32,155 nt of DNA from contig JADGEZ010000024.1 of assembly GCA_016744115.1 (NCBI GenBank), positions 1 to 32,155 on the forward strand, given 5' to 3'. This document shows, in pieces, positions 22,834 to 31,820 of the stretch; the stretch's first letter is position 1, and each line of letters starts with the position of its first letter. This DNA comes from Sulfurimonas sp. GTDB lineage: Bacteria > Campylobacterota > Campylobacteria > Campylobacterales > Sulfurimonadaceae. A program made the translations under genes and the position numbers. The notes under the pieces were generated by a model. It did no database searches. It saw nothing but the letters and a program-made list of their open reading frames with translations, and had not been told where the DNA came from.

Positions 22834-24168
22834 TTAAAAAGATAAAACTAAAAAAAAGATAAGTGCTATTACTCCACTGATGAGGGCATAAGGTAGTTGA
22901 GTTTTAACATGTTCTATAAGCTCGCACTCAGCTGCCATAGAGGAGATAATAGTAGTATCTGAGATAGGAGAGCAATGATCACCAAAAATTCCACCAGAGA
23001 TGACCGCTCCTATACAAAGAGCAACATTAGCATCCATCCCTATAGCCATAGGTACAGCTATTGGAATCATGATACTAAATGTACCCCAAGATGTTCCCGT
23101 AGAAAATGATATAAGAGAACTTAGTAAAAAAATCATACTTGCTAAAAATACTACATCTAAGTTTTCACTTGCTAAGGCTGCTAAATAATTTCCTGTTTCT
23201 AACTGTGTACTAATCTCCCCAATAGAAAAAGCAAAGATGAGTATCAAAGAAACATGAAATAATTTCTTTGCTCCTAAAAAAGATCCAATAGCAAACTCTT
23301 TTACACTCATCACCTTTGTAGGGATATAATAAACAAACATAAAAAGCAAGGTACTTAGCATCGTGTAGAAAATCGAACTAGAACCACTCCCTTTTAAAAT
23401 ATCTCCATCTCCTGTGATATAAAGAAAGACAAAAACTAAGACTAGCATCAAAAATATTGGTGATAGCATCAAATACATACTTTTTTGTTTTAGCTCTATA
23501 CTACTCTTTGAACTTTGCTTGTATAAAACACTTTTCATAGCACCAATATCAAATCCGTATAAAATATATAAAAATGTAACAAGCAAAGCACTCATAGCGT
23601 AAAAATTGTAAAAAATAGAATCTATCAAAATATTTATAGCCTTACCCTCTAAAGTGCCGTCTGTAATTTGTATAGTGATAAGACCAAGTAAAAGTACTCC
23701 ATAACCATTAAATATCACTAAAGAACCAATAGGTGCAGATGTAGAATCACAAACAAAAGCAAGTTTAGCTTGTGGAATATTATATTTTGCACAAAAAGGT
23801 TTCCCTACCGCTCCAGCGATTAATGCTGTTATAGAGGTTTCTATAAAAACAAAAACACCAATCATATAACTTAACATCAAGGCTGAACGCTGGGATTTAA
23901 CAAATTTTTTTTCATAAAGTGCGTAGTTTATAAAACCACCTACACCTCCACTTTTTTCAATCAAAGAAATAATAGAACCGACTAAAATTACAAAACCTAA
24001 GGTTTTAAGTATCCAAGGAGTTGTTAAGAGGTTTGCAAAGAGTTCATAGGTAGCTTCGAGTGATGCAAAGAATGAAAACCCATTTAAAATAAAAACACCT
24101 AAAAGCGTTCCTGAAAAAAGTGATAAAAGTACATTTTTTGTGTAAAGGGCAAAGAATATTGCCAACAA
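22834..24168 (-). CDS. Na+/H+ antiporter, NhaC family
   Basis: A polytopic inner-membrane protein of 444 residues or slightly more, with about 11 hydrophobic helices. It carries the NhaC-type segments FIETSITALIAGAVGKPF, CDSTSAPIGSLVIFNGYG and, near the C-terminus, STGTSWGTFSIMIPIAVPMA and GGIFGDHCSPISDTTI. It would exchange sodium for protons; an amino-acid/H+ antiporter role is possible for this family. The coordinates use the first conventional codon (TTG at 24168), but family-like sequence (EPSFLTLLPSL) continues upstream to an ATA at 24201 preceded by AAGG at the ideal distance, so translation may begin there. The gene follows the GNAT gene closely. Confidence 0.88.
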   Translation of the reverse strand: MLAIFFALYTKNVLLSLFSGTLLGVFILNGFSFFASLEATYELFANLLTTPWILKTLGFVILVGSIISLIEKSGGVGGFINYALYEKKFVKSQRSALMLSYMIGVFVFIETSITALIAGAVGKPFCAKYNIPQAKLAFVCDSTSAPIGSLVIFNGYGVLLLGLITIQITDGTLEGKAINILIDSIFYNFYAMSALLVTFLYILYGFDIGAMKSVLYKQSSKSSIELKQKSMYLMLSPIFLMLVLVFVFLYITGDGDILKGSGSSSIFYTMLSTLLFMFVYYIPTKVMSVKEFAIGSFLGAKKLFHVSLILIFAFSIGEISTQLETGNYLAALASENLDVVFLASMIFLLSSLISFSTGTSWGTFSIMIPIAVPMAIGMDANVALCIGAVISGGIFGDHCSPISDTTIISSMAAECELIEHVKTQLPYALISGVIALIFFLVLSF

Positions 24169-24210
24169 AGAGGGTAAAAGAGTAAGGAAGGAGGGTTCTA
24201 TATCTTTACC

Positions 24211-24834
24211 TTAAAACTCTAATTCCAAAAGAACTTGTCCAGCACGACCAAACTTTTCTTTGTATAAATCACATTCTTTTTCTTGAACTTGCTTAAAGCC
24301 GAGTTTTTTATAAAAAAGAATAGTCTCTAGTGAGCCTATTTCAACAAGGGTTTGACCTATTCTATAACCCTTTAATCTAGCAGTTAAGAGAGATTTACTC
24401 ATCAAGGTTTTTAAGATACCTACATCTATAAAACCCTCTAATTCTTCCATAAAGTCAAACATAAGCGTACGGTTATTTAAGTCAAAATCACAACAAGACA
24501 TAACTTCAATCGCTTCGGACACATCATTTTTACAGCCTATTTCTTTGAGGGCTTGGATAAAAGACTCCGCATTAGAGATTCTAGGTTCATAACTACACAA
24601 AGAACCAATAAGTTTACCATCAAGTTCAGCAACTAAAAAATTATTAAAATTACAATGTGATTTAACACTTGTTTGTGTTAAAGATTTTAAAGCTTTTATA
24701 ATTGTTTTATTATCATTCGTTTGAAAGATTAAATCAAAAATCCCATCTTTTTTTCCAGCACGGGAACTTTGAAGCATCATCTGTGCTAAAAATGTAGCAT
24801 CCCCACTCGTAGCTTTTCGTATTTTAATACTCAT
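24211..24834 (-). CDS. GNAT-family N-acetyltransferase
   Basis: A 207-residue acetyl-CoA-dependent acetyltransferase-like protein, cytoplasmic. The start IKIRKATSGDATFLAQMM is typical of GNAT proteins. FLVAELDGKLIGSLC forms the central strands, and the end has LETILFYKKLGFKQVQEKEC. The acetyl-CoA loop is less canonical (LLTARLKGYRIGQTLVEIG). The substrate is unknown. I choose the ATG at 24834 with ggaaaa nine bases upstream; the in-frame TTG at 24846 has no site. It leads the antiporter gene on one transcript. Confidence 0.8.
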   Translation of the reverse strand: MSIKIRKATSGDATFLAQMMLQSSRAGKKDGIFDLIFQTNDNKTIIKALKSLTQTSVKSHCNFNNFLVAELDGKLIGSLCSYEPRISNAESFIQALKEIGCKNDVSEAIEVMSCCDFDLNNRTLMFDFMEELEGFIDVGILKTLMSKSLLTARLKGYRIGQTLVEIGSLETILFYKKLGFKQVQEKECDLYKEKFGRAGQVLLELEF

Positions 24835-24887
24835 AATTTTTTCCAAAATTTAATTTAATTCATATAAGAGATATAGTACCATATATT

Positions 24888-25586
24888 ATGATAAAAACTT
24901 TCTTAATTTTAATAAATTTTTCTATTTTTCTTTATGCCTCCCAACAGATTATCCTAGTTGTAGCTGATGATTTTGATACAAAAAAAGCTCAATTAGAATG
25001 TTTTGAAGATGCTCGAAATGTCTTCTCAAGCATCCATGTAAACATCGGTAAGAAGGGCTTAGGATGGGGTATTGGCAAGCAAGATATAACTCATAATGAA
25101 AGTGAGATACAGAAGAAAGAGGGAGACAAAAAAGCCCCTATCGGTGTCTTTAAACTCACTTCTATCTTTGGATATTCAAAAAGTAACAATTTAAAGATGC
25201 CCTACCTTCATACATCAAAAAATCTAATTTGTGTAGATGATAGTTCTTCCAAAGATTACAATAAAATTATATATAAACAAGGCAAAGCGCCAAAAAGTTT
25301 TGAATATATGAAAAGAGATGATTTACAATATGAACTTGGGATTGTAGTCCAACACAATAAAAAGGGAATATTTGAAAAAGGCTCATGTATATTTATACAT
25401 GTAGAAAAATCACCTAATGCAGGAACAGCAGGTTGCACTTCTATGCACTTAAGTCATTTAAAGAAAATTACAAATTGGTTAGATGAGGAGAAAAATCCCA
25501 TCCTTATCCAAATTCCAAAATCTTCTTCTGCTGAAATATTAAAACTCTACCCAGAACTCAGAAATTCTCAATTACTTCGCAATTGA
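24888..25586 (+). CDS. Exported L,D-transpeptidase-fold (YkuD) protein
   Basis: A periplasmic peptidoglycan enzyme candidate of 232 residues with signal peptide at 1-17 (ends LYAS). The YkuD core has KKAPIGVFKL at 81-90 and the catalytic motif HVEKSPNAGTAGC with H171 and C183. Such enzymes form 3-3 crosslinks, attach lipoproteins or trim tetrapeptides; the helical-shape protein Csd6 of Helicobacter has the same fold with an added NTF2 domain, absent here. It is divergent from the GNAT gene and nearly abuts the convergent RND gene. Confidence 0.85.
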   Translation: MIKTFLILINFSIFLYASQQIILVVADDFDTKKAQLECFEDARNVFSSIHVNIGKKGLGWGIGKQDITHNESEIQKKEGDKKAPIGVFKLTSIFGYSKSNNLKMPYLHTSKNLICVDDSSSKDYNKIIYKQGKAPKSFEYMKRDDLQYELGIVVQHNKKGIFEKGSCIFIHVEKSPNAGTAGCTSMHLSHLKKITNWLDEEKNPILIQIPKSSSAEILKLYPELRNSQLLRN

Positions 25587-25600
25587 TAAGTTCCCTTATC
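25585..25600. terminator. Small hairpin between convergent genes
   Basis: GATAAG-TTCC-CTTATC, a 6-bp stem overlapping the stop of the YkuD gene and ending two bases before the RND stop. It may serve both transcripts, but it has no T-run. Confidence 0.25.
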
Positions 25601-25602
25601 CA

Positions 25603-27891
25603 TCACAAAAGGAGTGATTTCTCTCTATTATCTATCTTAGATATAAGTGCTGGAAGTGCTACTAAATCTACTATAACGGCTATAACTAAAGCAGTCGCTG
25701 TAACAACTCCAAAGTGATAGTTTGGATTAAAATCGCTAAACATAAATACTAAAAACGCGATACTTAAAATGATAGTGGTAAATATAATAGCACTACCTGC
25801 ATAACTCATCACATACTCTAAAGATGTTCGTAAATCATCGCCTCTCTTTCGTGATTCTACATACTTTACCATAAAGTGGATGGTATCATCTACTGCGACC
25901 CCTATTATGATTGCCCCAGCGATTGCTACTCCCATATCTATATCTATTCTTAACCATCCCATAACTCCTACAACAAGGGCTATCGGCAAGATATTTGGAA
26001 CAACAAAGAGGGGTAACATCCTCAAGTTTTTAAAGATAAGCAACATGATTATAGAGATAAGTGCTACGGCTAAAGTGATGGAGTATATGAGTGTATTTGT
26101 CACATCATGCTGCATGTGTGCGAACATTTTTGTTTGTCCGTTTATCTCAGCACTATAGGGTGTTTTATCCCACCATGATTCTGCCCACTTAATTATCTCT
26201 AAATCTTTTGAAGTATCAATCATATTTACAGATGCCGATACACGCAATAATCGCTCATTGATATCCATCTTATCGTTTATCTCCATCCCCTGAGGAAGAG
26301 AAAGTGAGTATAAAAGAAGATACTGTGCTATGAGGTTTTTATCCTCTGGAATAGTTTTTGAGTTACTCATCACATCGTTAAAAGTTTTTACCACATCCAT
26401 GAGTGAACTTATATGTCTTACATCAGGATACTTTGCATAAAACTCAGTATAAAACTGCTCAATTGTTTGTAAAAACTTCGGACTTTTTATCCCATCATTT
26501 TCTTTTGAATCTACGATAATCTCATACGACATTGGTCCTGTTAGATTGTCCTGTATAAAGTTTGTAGTAACTCGAAAGGGTACATTTTCTTTAAAATAAC
26601 GCACCGTATTAGAATCAACATTTGCCTTAAAAATTCCAAGCCCAATGGCTACAAAAATAAAGGCAGATACAAATAATATCTTCGTATTGTTTTGCAAGAT
26701 AAAATTTACATACCATTTAGAGATATTGTGATTTTTATTTTCCTCTTGAGTTTGTGCCTTTATCTTAGGATTAAGTATCGCTAAAAGGGCAGGAACAAAC
26801 AAGATAGTTAAAACAAAGGCAAGTATCGCAGCACTCGCTGTTGCAATTCCCAAAGTTTTAATAGGAATAACATTAGAGATACTTAGAGATGCAAAGCCAA
26901 CTGCTGTAGTGAGTGAGGTTAAAAGAAGTGCAAGAAAGTTTTTACTTACTGTATAGTGAATAGATTCTTTATTATCCATCCCTTTTTTTCTAGCAACTAT
27001 ATATATCCATAAAAGGTGCATAGCATCTGCTATACCAATAGCCACTACAAAAACTGGAATATTTGCTGTAAAGTTATTAAGCTTAAAGCCTAGCATCACT
27101 TGAATGGATAAAACGATTAAAAAAGTAAAAATAACAACGGATATACTTAGTAAACTCAGAGAAAATTTTCTAAATACAAGTAAAAGTAAAAACGCTGCTA
27201 CTAAAATGACAGCTGGAGTAAAAGTACCTCCATCATGTTGGGCTATCTCTATAAAAGAAGTATTTATAATCGGTCCACCATTGAGATAAAATTTTATCCC
27301 ATGTTTTTTAATTTCAGGCTCAATAATTTTTAGCACCGAATCACGCAACTTAAAGCTTACAACAGGATCATCTCCTGCCTTTGGTGTCATTCGCCCAACT
27401 ATCATAGTAGTTTTTGCATCTCCAGAAATAAGCTTAGCAACTATCAAATCTTCCCCAAGGGCTATATCTCTTTTTTTCTTTAAATCAGCATCACTTAAAG
27501 CATCAATATCCTCAATCAGATCTTCAACTATTATCTCATCAGGATACTCCGTATCACTATGAATATATTGATAATTAGTGATAGAATCTACTCTTGCAAT
27601 ATACTCGGTTTCCCAAAGTTTACGAGTGATATTTTCTATAACTTGGAGTGTTTCTTTGTTGAAAATCCCATCTTCAACTTTAAAAGCGATAGCAATAGCA
27701 TCATCATTTCCAAAAACTGCACGAAAATTATCATAATCTTTTAAAATCTTAGACTCTTCGCCAAACCAAATTCTATAACTCCCCTCAAACTCTAAGTTTT
27801 TAAGTGATGATGCCATTGTTAGCGTTATTAGAGGGATAAGGATAGCTATTGCCCATCTAAATTTTATTATTTTTTCTACAAAATTATTCAT
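25603..27891 (-). CDS. RND-superfamily (MMPL/HpnN-like) exporter
   Basis: A 762-residue inner-membrane transporter with two repeated halves, each with one helix, a large periplasmic domain and a group of five helices. Likely proton-relay aspartates are in VAIGIADAMHLLW and GVAVDDTIHFMVKY. The size and build are those of MMPL and hopanoid or lipid exporters, not of tripartite drug pumps (about 1000 residues). It is the third gene of a set with a LolA-like protein and an outer-membrane barrel, so export of a lipid or other hydrophobic envelope component is the best guess. It starts 18 bases after the barrel gene. Confidence 0.9.
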   Translation of the reverse strand: MNNFVEKIIKFRWAIAILIPLITLTMASSLKNLEFEGSYRIWFGEESKILKDYDNFRAVFGNDDAIAIAFKVEDGIFNKETLQVIENITRKLWETEYIARVDSITNYQYIHSDTEYPDEIIVEDLIEDIDALSDADLKKKRDIALGEDLIVAKLISGDAKTTMIVGRMTPKAGDDPVVSFKLRDSVLKIIEPEIKKHGIKFYLNGGPIINTSFIEIAQHDGGTFTPAVILVAAFLLLLVFRKFSLSLLSISVVIFTFLIVLSIQVMLGFKLNNFTANIPVFVVAIGIADAMHLLWIYIVARKKGMDNKESIHYTVSKNFLALLLTSLTTAVGFASLSISNVIPIKTLGIATASAAILAFVLTILFVPALLAILNPKIKAQTQEENKNHNISKWYVNFILQNNTKILFVSAFIFVAIGLGIFKANVDSNTVRYFKENVPFRVTTNFIQDNLTGPMSYEIIVDSKENDGIKSPKFLQTIEQFYTEFYAKYPDVRHISSLMDVVKTFNDVMSNSKTIPEDKNLIAQYLLLYSLSLPQGMEINDKMDINERLLRVSASVNMIDTSKDLEIIKWAESWWDKTPYSAEINGQTKMFAHMQHDVTNTLIYSITLAVALISIIMLLIFKNLRMLPLFVVPNILPIALVVGVMGWLRIDIDMGVAIAGAIIIGVAVDDTIHFMVKYVESRKRGDDLRTSLEYVMSYAGSAIIFTTIILSIAFLVFMFSDFNPNYHFGVVTATALVIAVIVDLVALPALISKIDNREKSLLL

Positions 27892-27909
27892 ATATTCTCT
27901 CTTTTGATT

Positions 27910-29136
27910 TTAGAAGTGATAGGCTAGATTTAAGCCAATTCGCTGATGCCTACCTAAAAATGAATAAGCGGTCCGTGTATTTTTTGATGGTTCTATATAA
28001 TAATAATCTAACTCTATTTTAAAATTATCCCCTACTCTACTCATATACTCCAGATAATAAACTTGTTCATTATACTCTAAGTCATGAATGAGACCGCCAA
28101 CTACAGAACTATCATCAGCATCATTGAGAGTATATCTAGCACCTAAAAAAATATCATCTTGCATAGTCTCAAAAAGTTGTAAATCATTATATTTATCTGA
28201 TTCATAGGTATCATATCTGTAGTACTCACAAATAAGTCCTAAAGAAGCTCCATTATCAAAATCTTCTAAAGTATGTTCTATCCCTAAGGCAAGGTGAGAA
28301 TAGTCTCCAACGCTTACATCTTTTTCAACAAAAGCATATAAGGCTTCTAACTTTATAAGTGTTGCATTGACAACGAGAGTATTATAGGTCATAAATTTAT
28401 TAACGAGATAAGCACTTTGAAAATAAGATGAGGGCTTGTTTGCTAGACTTGAAAAATAGCGTTGTGAATCATAGCCATTTTGGTATACAAAAGCATAATC
28501 AAGGGCGTAGTCACTCTGGGTAGTTGAACTGTATGTTAGATATAAAGAGGGTCTATACTCTTTGTTTGAGCTTAGAAGATTATGATTATAATTTATTGTA
28601 GGTGTAAAGAAATAATATACATAAGGATAGGCTGCCATTTTTTGATCTTGCTCAGATACTTTTATTATAAGACTTAACTCTCCATTTTGTGTGTAGTGAG
28701 TGTAAGAGCTATTTAAAGCCCCTAATTTATTTGTCTTAAACATATCATCTCTTAGCTCATTTGAGTTAAATACATCTACAATATTACGCAACTCTAATGC
28801 TCCCCAATATTTTATGCTTTTACCAATTTGTAGAGTATCATCTTCAAAGTCAAGCCTTAAAAACAGTTCATCAAGGCGTATAAATGTTCTTTTAGTATCA
28901 TCTGCATCTCTTAAAAAATCTTTATAGGCTTCTTGTGCATAAAGTTTAGCAAATATACTCAAATCATCTTTTATATATTTTAACTCTAATGTTTGTTTTA
29001 AAGTAAAAGAGTTAGCATGTTTAGTATCTGGCTTTGAGATATAAAACTGTGAATCTAAGTCTATGTGTCCAGATATTTGCGTATCAGCAATTACTATAAC
29101 ATAAGCAAAAACAAATACTACAAATGCTTTTATCAT
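27910..29136 (-). CDS. Outer-membrane beta-barrel protein of the RND/LolA-like cluster
   Basis: A 408-residue exported protein with a signal peptide at 1-17. The body alternates polar and aromatic residues in many short strands (for example KIELDYYYIEPS, QRIGLNLAYHF) and ends in phenylalanine, the usual BAM recognition residue. I cannot name a family with confidence; it resembles DUF1302-type barrels seen in such clusters. Its ATG overlaps the stop of the LolA-like gene by four bases (ATGA). Confidence 0.75.
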   Translation of the reverse strand: MIKAFVVFVFAYVIVIADTQISGHIDLDSQFYISKPDTKHANSFTLKQTLELKYIKDDLSIFAKLYAQEAYKDFLRDADDTKRTFIRLDELFLRLDFEDDTLQIGKSIKYWGALELRNIVDVFNSNELRDDMFKTNKLGALNSSYTHYTQNGELSLIIKVSEQDQKMAAYPYVYYFFTPTINYNHNLLSSNKEYRPSLYLTYSSTTQSDYALDYAFVYQNGYDSQRYFSSLANKPSSYFQSAYLVNKFMTYNTLVVNATLIKLEALYAFVEKDVSVGDYSHLALGIEHTLEDFDNGASLGLICEYYRYDTYESDKYNDLQLFETMQDDIFLGARYTLNDADDSSVVGGLIHDLEYNEQVYYLEYMSRVGDNFKIELDYYYIEPSKNTRTAYSFLGRHQRIGLNLAYHF

Positions 29137-29885
29137 TTTTTAAGGTATCTTTTATGGAAGTTCTTATCACTTAGTCCCGTATTAACCTCTTCTTTAGTCC
29201 AAGTAAGTATAGTTATTTTATCATTTTGAATATTTTTCATAGTGATTTTTCCTATTCGGTTAATCTTTGCAAATTTTTTATAATTTTCAAAATAAGAGGT
29301 TTTTAAGAGTTTTTTCTTTCTATCAAAATACTCTATTTTCTGAATTAAAAAACTACTTTTATCTATATAGGAAATTAGTTTTGTGTATCCAGAGTATTTT
29401 GAAACAGGCACACTTTCTCCAATATATACCTCTTTATCGTTAAGTATTCCAAGTTTTGCATCTCCTGTGTATGTATATTTGTTCACATTAAAAGCACTCA
29501 AGTCTTCATAAGAAAATTCACTTCCCATAAATGCACCAGATTTATTTTTTGAAGCGATTCTCTTCACACGCTTGAGTGCAGGGAGATATAACCATTGGTC
29601 ATCATCTTTGTTTATATGCTCATAACTTAAAAACTTTGTTCCTTTCACATCCGCAGGAGTATCAAACTCCATTAAAGATTTATCTGCTTCTTCTCCCTCA
29701 AGAACTTTCATACTCATCTGACGAATTTTTTCTTGCCCTCGTGCATTTATAAGTTTCATCTCCATGACAGATACAGAATCTACAAAACCGCTTAAAGCAT
29801 CATCACTTTTTTGTGCTACTTCTTGGTTAGTAATTGCAAATACTGAACTTGTCAATACTAAAGCCGTTGTAAAAATTTTCAACAT
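29133..29885 (-). CDS. Outer-membrane lipoprotein-sorting-like (LolA-fold) protein
   Basis: A 250-residue periplasmic protein with signal peptide at 1-17. It matches the LolA-like family annotated as outer membrane lipoprotein-sorting protein: MKLINARGQEKIRQMSMKVLEG, LMEFDTPADVKGTKFLSYEH, DDQWLYLPALKRVKRI and SGAFMGSEFSYEDLSAF. The fold forms a half-barrel that carries lipids across the periplasm. It is not the housekeeping LolA. AAGG lies seven bases before the start. It leads the barrel and RND genes. Confidence 0.88.
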   Translation of the reverse strand: MLKIFTTALVLTSSVFAITNQEVAQKSDDALSGFVDSVSVMEMKLINARGQEKIRQMSMKVLEGEEADKSLMEFDTPADVKGTKFLSYEHINKDDDQWLYLPALKRVKRIASKNKSGAFMGSEFSYEDLSAFNVNKYTYTGDAKLGILNDKEVYIGESVPVSKYSGYTKLISYIDKSSFLIQKIEYFDRKKKLLKTSYFENYKKFAKINRIGKITMKNIQNDKITILTWTKEEVNTGLSDKNFHKRYLKK

Positions 29886-29940
29886 GATTTAACCTTTTTA
29901 TTTTAAAAAGTGCCAAATATCAGCACCTTGTTCCTGATTT

Positions 29941-30138
29941 TCATAAAACAATATCTTCAAACACATCTAGTGAAATCTTAACTGCATCAAATAGAGTTTA
30001 TACTTTTAATTTTTTTCTTAAAGACCCTTGTCTTCTGTTAAAGTTATAGTATATCAAGAACTTATTTAAATCTTTTTGAAGATCTTTAAAAGAGTATGTC
30101 TTTGCTAAAGTAGTATTTTTGATTTTAAGTCTAATCAT
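29941..30138 (-). pseudogene. Relic of the C-terminal end of an IS481-like transposase
   Basis: In the gap between the LolA-like and YqaA-like genes, the minus strand reads FKDLQKDLNKFLIYYNFNRR, then QGSLRKKLKV, a stop (TAA at 29998-30000), and in the same frame TLFDAVKISLDVFEDIV. This is the pattern of the tail of an IS481/IS3-type DDE transposase (family text resembles NRRHGSLRKELKVKTPFEAV). Only about 50 residues remain and the frame is interrupted. No terminal inverted repeats were seen. Confidence 0.6.
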
Positions 30139-30150
30139 TAGTTCTATTAC

Positions 30151-30555
30151 TCACATCATAAAGCTAAGAAAATAATATCTTAAAATACGCAAAGTTCCTG
30201 CAACAGTTATAAATACTATAAAGCTCATTCTTAGAAGCCCCGCTACTAAAGTTAAAGGGTCTCCAATGAGGGGAAGCCATGAAAGTGCTAAGCTGAGATA
30301 GCTGTGTTTATACGCATATTTTAAAGATTTTCTGGCAATTTTTGAAGTGTTTAATTTGTCTTTAGTTTTATCATAAAGTACGTAGCCTAGAAAATAATTT
30401 AAAATTATTGCTAAAACATTGCCACTTGATGCAAAAAATAAGGCTGTGTATTTTGGCATACCATTTTCTAAGGCAACTATAAATGTAAGTTCTGAACTAA
30501 GAGGAAGAATAGTCGCTGCCAAAAAGGCAGAGATAAATAAGAGTAATTCTTCCAT
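30151..30555 (-). CDS. YqaA/DedA-like (VTT-domain) membrane protein
   Basis: A 134-residue inner-membrane protein with four or five hydrophobic stretches. ILPLSSELTFIVALENG, SSGNVLAIILNYFLGY and SWLPLIGDPLTLVAGLLRM are typical of YqaA, the short branch of the DedA/VTT family (related members flip lipids or affect proton-motive force). It is shorter than DedA proteins. I choose the ATG at 30555; the TTG at 30564 abuts the stop of the dehydrogenase gene. The ribosome site is poor either way, so it is probably coupled to the gene upstream. Confidence 0.8.
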   Translation of the reverse strand: MEELLLFISAFLAATILPLSSELTFIVALENGMPKYTALFFASSGNVLAIILNYFLGYVLYDKTKDKLNTSKIARKSLKYAYKHSYLSLALSWLPLIGDPLTLVAGLLRMSFIVFITVAGTLRILRYYFLSFMM

Positions 30556-30564
30556 AACAAGCAA

Positions 30565-31488
30565 CTACTTTATGGATAAAATATTCTCAATTGTTGAGCC
30601 AATAAGTGCATCTCGTGCCTCAACAGATGTCCAAGCGATATGAGGTGTTATGTAAAGGTTTTCTTTATTTTTTACAGCTAAGAGTGCATTGTTTGGAGCT
30701 ATTGGTTCTTTTGTTAAAACATCTAAGGCAAAAAATATATTTTTCTCGTCAATTATCTTTGCTATTGCATCTTCGTTGATAATTCCACCACGACCAAGAT
30801 TTAAAACAATCGCACCCTCTTTAACGCTTTGTAAAGCCTTGTAGTCTAAAAGCTTATTTGTTTTTTCATTGAGTGGACAATGTACAGAGATTATGTCACA
30901 AAAACTTAGTAGGTATTTTAATTCTACTCGTGAAAAATCTTGAGAATGGTTTTTGCCACTTGTGGAATAATAACAAACTTCAGCACCAAACGCATCTGCG
31001 ATTTTTGCCACTCCACGCCCAATAGAACCTAAGCCTATAATTCCCCACTTTTTACCCTTAATCTCAAAAAATGGTTTTGACACATCTGTAAATATGGGAC
31101 TCTTAGAATATGTTCCATTCTTGACAACCTCATCATAATAGCGTGAATGCCCCATAAGATAAAACAGCATCGAAAAAGTATGTTGAATCACCGAATCAGT
31201 TGAGTATCCAGCTACATTTTTTACCTTTATATCTCTTTGAGAAGCAGCTTCTAAGTCTATATTATTCATCCCTGTAGCTGCTACACAAATGAGTTTTAGC
31301 TGAGGGCAAGAATCCATGTGTTCTTTTGTTATAACAACCTTGTTAGTGACTATAACATCAAACTCTCTCACACGCTCTAAGACTTCACTTTGAGCTGTTG
31401 TTTGATGCACAACTACATCACCCAGAACATCAAACCCACTTAAATTAGTCTCTCCAAAAGTGAGAGCATCAAGTAAAACTATCTTCAT
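30565..31488 (-). CDS. D-2-hydroxyacid dehydrogenase (HprA-like)
   Basis: A 307-residue NAD(P)-dependent 2-hydroxyacid dehydrogenase. The Rossmann motif GLGSIG is at 152-157. Catalytic R233 (LGRGG), E261 (TKEP) and H283 (TPHIAW) are present. Typical substrates are hydroxypyruvate, glyoxylate or pyruvate. After the second strand the sequence is YYSTSGKN, without the usual Asp that selects NAD. It is followed directly by the YqaA-like gene. Confidence 0.88.
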   Translation of the reverse strand: MKIVLLDALTFGETNLSGFDVLGDVVVHQTTAQSEVLERVREFDVIVTNKVVITKEHMDSCPQLKLICVAATGMNNIDLEAASQRDIKVKNVAGYSTDSVIQHTFSMLFYLMGHSRYYDEVVKNGTYSKSPIFTDVSKPFFEIKGKKWGIIGLGSIGRGVAKIADAFGAEVCYYSTSGKNHSQDFSRVELKYLLSFCDIISVHCPLNEKTNKLLDYKALQSVKEGAIVLNLGRGGIINEDAIAKIIDEKNIFFALDVLTKEPIAPNNALLAVKNKENLYITPHIAWTSVEARDALIGSTIENILSIK

Positions 31489-31611
31489 TTTAAGTATCCT
31501 TATTTTTCTTAATATTGCAAGGATTATATCAAAACTGCATTAAATTTTAGATATTCAATCACAGGAGCTATAGGAAAGAGGAAACAGCCGTGATAATTAA
31601 ACTTTTGTGAT

Positions 31612-31639
31612 TTGCTTGTTTGTTATTTTATGTTAGAAT
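31612..31639 (+). promoter_or_regulatory. Candidate promoter of the 47-residue membrane protein gene
   Basis: TTGCTT (31612-31617) and TAGAAT (31634-31639) are 16 bases apart, with a TGn extension before the -10. Transcription would start near 31646, just before a perfect ribosome site. The rest of the gap from 31489 shows no gene. Confidence 0.45.
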
Positions 31640-31662
31640 TTATGAAGTACTAGGAGGTTTAG

Positions 31663-31806
31663 ATGCTTGAACAATTGAGAGAGTTTATTGAATTTATTAT
31701 TGTTTTAGTGGTTCTTTTGCCTATAATACTCATTGCTTACTTTTTTTATCAAAACGATGAGACTTGCAATAATGATGATGTAGATAACGGTTTAGATTTT
31801 GACTAA
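31663..31806 (+). CDS. Small single-pass membrane protein, 47 residues
   Basis: AGGAGG at 31652-31657 lies five bases before the ATG. The product has a short amphipathic start (MLEQLREFIEF), one long hydrophobic helix (about 11-28, IIVLVVLLPIILIAYFF) and an acidic tail with one cysteine (NDETCNNDDVDNGLDFD). This layout fits an inner-membrane protein. No family recognised. The clear promoter, ribosome site and codon pattern make it likely real. Confidence 0.7.
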   Translation: MLEQLREFIEFIIVLVVLLPIILIAYFFYQNDETCNNDDVDNGLDFD

Positions 31807-31820
31807 TAGACTTCTTACCT

